NCBI GenBank assembly: GCA_902491515.1
Contig: CABUIC010000043.1
Coordinates: forward strand, 1 to 8,039
Reading direction: 5' to 3'
Length of the DNA: 8,039 nucleotides
Source: an uncultured Porphyromonadaceae bacterium
Lineage (GTDB): Bacteria > Bacteroidota > Bacteroidia > Bacteroidales > Muribaculaceae
The notes under the pieces are model-generated. The model worked only from the letters and a program-made list of their open reading frames with translations. It made no database searches and was not told the DNA's origin. Below are positions 6,234-8,039 of this stretch, piece by piece; the stretch's first letter is position 1; the number at the start of each line of letters is the position of its first letter. Position numbers and translations under genes: made by a program.

Positions 6234-7184
6234 ATGAACCACCTCAATACCTATGCCGGCTCCGGCGAAGCACACAAGTCCCCAAACAATTTCTGGGCCC
6301 ACGCCCTCGCAGCCATTGCCATCGCAATGTGGGGCTACAGCTTCGTCTCCACCAAAGTCCTCCTCGAGAACGGCATGGGCCCCACACAGATATACATCTG
6401 CCGATTCATCATCGCATACATCGTAGTGCTCTGCATCAGCCATAAACGATTCTTCTGCCACTCCCTCCTCGACGAATTCCTCATCCTCGTCTGCGGACTC
6501 CTCTCCGGCTCCCTCTACTTCATCGCCGAAAACAACGCCCTCGAGTACACCCTCGCCACAAACGTCGCACTCCTCACATCCCTCTCCCCCCTCATCACGG
6601 TCCTCCTCGTCGCCTGCATCTACAAAAACGAGAAAATATCCATCGGCACATGGATCGGAACCGCAATAGCCTTCGTCGGAGTCGCCTGCGTCGTCTTCAA
6701 CAGCTCCACCGACGTCCAGATCCGACCCCTCGGCGACTTCCTCTCCCTCCTCGCCGCCCTCAGCTGGTCAATCTACAGCCTCATCCTCAAAAAACTCAAC
6801 GCCTTCTACGACGTCTGGTTCATCACCCGCAAAACCTTCTTCTACGGCCTCCTCACTGCCCTCCCCTTCCTCCTCCTCGGCGATGCCGGAAGCGTCAACC
6901 CCTTCGACATCCTCGCCCGCCCCGCCGTCTGGGGCAACCTCCTCTTCCTCGGACTCGGAGCCTCAACCGCCGCATTCCTAATCTGGGGAAACACCGTCAA
7001 ACGCCTCGGCGCAATCACCGCCAACAACTACATGTACCTCCAGCCCATCGTCACAATGGTCGTCTCCGCAATCATCCTCCACGAGCGCGTCAGCTTCGTC
7101 GGAATCACGGGCATCGTCCTCATCCTCGGAGGCCTCTGGCTCGGCGACTACCTCACACGCCTCAATTTCGGCGCCCGCAAGTAA
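6234..7184 (+). CDS. EamA/DMT-superfamily inner-membrane exporter, ten predicted helices
   Basis: The predicted protein has 316 residues with two EamA repeats, about residues 25-155 and 166-307, each with five hydrophobic helices. Recognisable family features are WGYSFVSTKVLL in helix 1, FIAENNALEYTLATNVALL (the conserved A-x-x-T/N-A-L region), ITVLLVACIYKNEKIS at the end of repeat 1, and in repeat 2 FLIWGNTVKRLGAITANNYM followed by LQPIVTMVVSAIILHERVS. Drug/metabolite transporters of this type export amino acids, metabolites or toxic compounds; nothing here indicates the substrate. The ATG at 6234 is chosen from a clean promoter just upstream; a soluble 20-residue leader precedes helix 1. 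Codon use is odd: leucine is almost always CTC and third positions are mostly C, unlike the OmpA and LysM genes. Ends TAA; I see no strong terminator before the tRNA promoter. Confidence 0.92.
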   Translation: MNHLNTYAGSGEAHKSPNNFWAHALAAIAIAMWGYSFVSTKVLLENGMGPTQIYICRFIIAYIVVLCISHKRFFCHSLLDEFLILVCGLLSGSLYFIAENNALEYTLATNVALLTSLSPLITVLLVACIYKNEKISIGTWIGTAIAFVGVACVVFNSSTDVQIRPLGDFLSLLAALSWSIYSLILKKLNAFYDVWFITRKTFFYGLLTALPFLLLGDAGSVNPFDILARPAVWGNLLFLGLGASTAAFLIWGNTVKRLGAITANNYMYLQPIVTMVVSAIILHERVSFVGITGIVLILGGLWLGDYLTRLNFGARK

Positions 7185-7200
7185 AAAACAGTCCGAAAAA

Positions 7201-7232
7201 TTTGCATATCTCGAAAAATTCCCCTACCTTTG
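7201..7232 (+). promoter_or_regulatory. consensus promoter for tRNA-Ser
   Basis: TTTG at 7201-7204, a 20-base spacer and TACCTTTG at 7225-7232 give a full match to the Bacteroidetes TTTG-N19-21-TAnnTTTG promoter. The mature tRNA begins 30 bases further on, leaving a short 5' leader for RNase P processing. Confidence 0.85.
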
Positions 7233-7262
7233 CACCGCAAAAGCACAGAACCGGTGCCTCAA

Positions 7263-7349
7263 GGAGAGGTGGGTGAGTGGCTGAAACCACCAGTTTGCTA
7301 AACTGACGTAGGAGTTATCCTACCACGAGTTCGAATCTCGTCCTCTCCG
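7263..7349 (+). tRNA. tRNA-Ser(GCT)
   Basis: The cloverleaf folds by eye. The acceptor ggagagg (7263-7269) pairs with cctctcc (7342-7348), with discriminator G at 7349. The anticodon loop is ttgctaa with GCT at 7297-7299. The long class II variable arm has gtagga/tcctac around a four-base loop, and the T arm is acgag-ttcgaat-ctcgt. The long variable arm and G73 are serine identity elements, and GCT decodes AGC/AGT. The top pair of the anticodon stem appears to be a C-A mismatch. CCA is not encoded. It is followed directly by a terminator and then by degraded mobile-type DNA. Confidence 0.96.
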
Positions 7350-7350
7350 C

Positions 7351-7387
7351 AAAGAGCTGCAAGTCCCCGACTTGCGGCTCTTTTTTT
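7351..7387 (+). terminator. intrinsic terminator of tRNA-Ser
   Basis: Arms aaagagctgcaagtc (7351-7365) and gacttgcggctcttt (7369-7383) form a 15-bp stem with one T-G wobble and a CCC loop. A T-run continues to 7387. It starts two bases after the tRNA discriminator base. Confidence 0.9.
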
Positions 7388-7405
7388 GTATATCCCCTTC
7401 ACCGA

Positions 7406-7909
7406 TTATCTCAGTTTTGAAAGAATGTCATCCGGATTTTGGTGCATCTGACTGAATGCGACAATTTTCTTACCAAGATCCTTGATTGAGCCGCCGATGA
7501 AATAGACGGTATCGTCGATTATCAGGAACCGGTCATGCACATTCGTGCAATGTCTTACTTCAATACGGGGTTACTGGGCGTTATGACGGCGTAGGTCATT
7601 GCTTATTTGGGAGTGGCGCGGGTCGGTATAAATCATTGCAGATACACCGTCGCCACGCTTTGTCAGGACTTTCAGTATCCGGTCATCCACGTAGTTGTCT
7701 ATCAGCACGATTCTCCTTGTTGCCTTCCTGATTAAATCTGAAATCAGCGAATAGGCATCGAATATCTGCCCCTCAAAGAAAAAAACCTCAATCGGCTCTG
7801 AGTCCTTATCGTCAAGACGCGTCAGCACCTCTTCAAATTTTCTGTCATGTTCAGACAGATGGCGATTTACAAGTAAGTAGGGATATTCAGTTAATGGCCT
7901 CAAACGCAC
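7406..7909 (-). pseudogene. ORF6N/RhuM-family protein remnant, C-terminal PLD-like domain with nonsense codon
   Basis: Read on the minus strand, the frame gives HLSEHDRKFEEVLTRLDD, then FFFEGQIFDAYSLISDLI, RRIVLIDNYVDD, LTKRGDGVSAMIYTDP and DLRRHNAQ. It then meets TAA at 7571-7573 and continues in the same frame with PRIEV, VHDRFLIIDD, VYFIGGSIKDLGKK, AFSQM and a final TAA at 7406-7408. This order is that of the C-terminal half of ORF6N/RhuM-type proteins of Bacteroidales, often in accessory DNA; HDRFLIID resembles a degenerate phospholipase D-like motif. The internal stop sits where HNAQY is usual, so TAC/TAT to TAA is likely. The N-terminal DNA-binding ORF6N domain is absent: a TAA at 7910-7912 immediately precedes the first codon, and recognisable homology starts at about 7860. 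It is doubly broken and lies just past a tRNA, a classic integration neighbourhood. Confidence 0.75.
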
Positions 7910-7984
7910 TTAGGGAGAATGGCTAAGAATGGCGTATACGGAGATGGGTGTTGGTCGGGCTGCGATTTTTGGGTTCTCAGACGG

Positions 7985-8004
7985 TTTAGTAGATGACAAA
8001 AATT
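7985..8004 (-). repeat. right copy of a 20-base inverted pair
   Basis: This is the partner of the left-edge repeat, overlapping the left half of the 22-bp palindrome. Differences from the left copy are C for G at position 13 and A for T at position 18. Confidence 0.4.
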
Positions 8005-8015
8005 AATTTTTGTCA
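7994..8015. repeat. perfect 22-bp palindrome
   Basis: The half-site TGACAAAAATT is followed directly by its exact reverse complement. It is AT-rich with TGAC/GTCA ends. Such a perfect dyad could be an operator, a recombinase or IS-end site, or a cruciform. One half matches bases at the left edge of the window (see the inverted pair). Confidence 0.8.
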
Positions 8016-8039
8016 GTTATATGATTGATTTTTAATTAG

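Larger units (their letters stand above)
7910..8039. other. gene-poor right edge with AT-rich palindrome
   Basis: I see no supportable protein gene here. The only small open frame is a 25-codon plus-strand one (7919-7996), rich in Gly, Cys and Trp. The stretch becomes AT-rich toward the edge and contains the palindrome at 7994-8015. It separates the truncated RhuM-like remnant from the window end and may belong to a different element. Confidence 0.5.

Noticed and set aside
6650..7276. Plus-strand Arg/Pro/His-rich frame of 208 codons
   Set aside because: It is the shifted frame of the CTC-rich transporter gene and runs into the tRNA; its Arg/Pro/His content is an artefact of that codon bias.
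7388..7405. Possible integration core repeat of the tRNA 3' end
   Set aside because: I looked for a second copy of the tRNA 3' end (ttcgaatctcgtcctctcc) in the window and found none, so an attachment site pair cannot be supported.

Overview
The window looks like chromosomal DNA of a GC-rich Bacteroidales bacterium, with a gut Muribaculaceae-type organism as my best guess. Three things support this. TAnnTTTG-type promoters stand before several genes and no Shine-Dalgarno pattern is seen. Secreted proteins end in the degenerate sorting-like tail common in this order (NLQG..V..P..GI.I...G...K). The gene set includes a LysM/type I periplasmic-binding fusion, a PorT-like barrel, a glycine-zipper OmpA lipoprotein and an ORF6N/RhuM-family tail. 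The family-level call is inference.

Left part (1-1550, plus strand). A headless SGNH/GDSL hydrolase overlaps by ATGA a small intact secreted protein. This is followed at once by a headless carboxymuconolactone decarboxylase-cupin gene. A perfect 28-bp palindrome at 1521-1548 closes the block and serves as terminator for both strands.

Middle part (1571-6100, minus strand). Reading right to left: an OmpA-family lipoprotein with its own terminator, then a promoter and a tight three-gene array. The array holds a LysM + periplasmic-binding-like envelope protein, a 230-residue outer-membrane beta-barrel, and a secreted protein whose single frame of about 485 codons is interrupted by five TAA/TAG stops without any frameshift. 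The two intact array members plausibly work together at the cell envelope: peptidoglycan-anchored sensor or scaffold plus barrel.

Right part (6173-8039). A plus-strand EamA/DMT exporter with almost exclusive CTC leucine codons is followed by a tRNA-Ser(GCT) with a consensus promoter and a strong terminator. Next comes a minus-strand remnant of an ORF6N/RhuM-family protein (PLD-like C-terminal domain) with a nonsense codon and no N-terminus. The last 130 bases are gene-poor and hold a perfect 22-bp palindrome. The outer bases of the window carry an 18/20 inverted match to each other, so both edges may be ends of related mobile elements.

The core (about 3050-7390) is ordinary, healthy chromosome. 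The flanks are rich in truncated or stop-interrupted genes. I see no convincing new defence or biosynthetic system. The most unusual item is the five-stop, frame-preserved gene.
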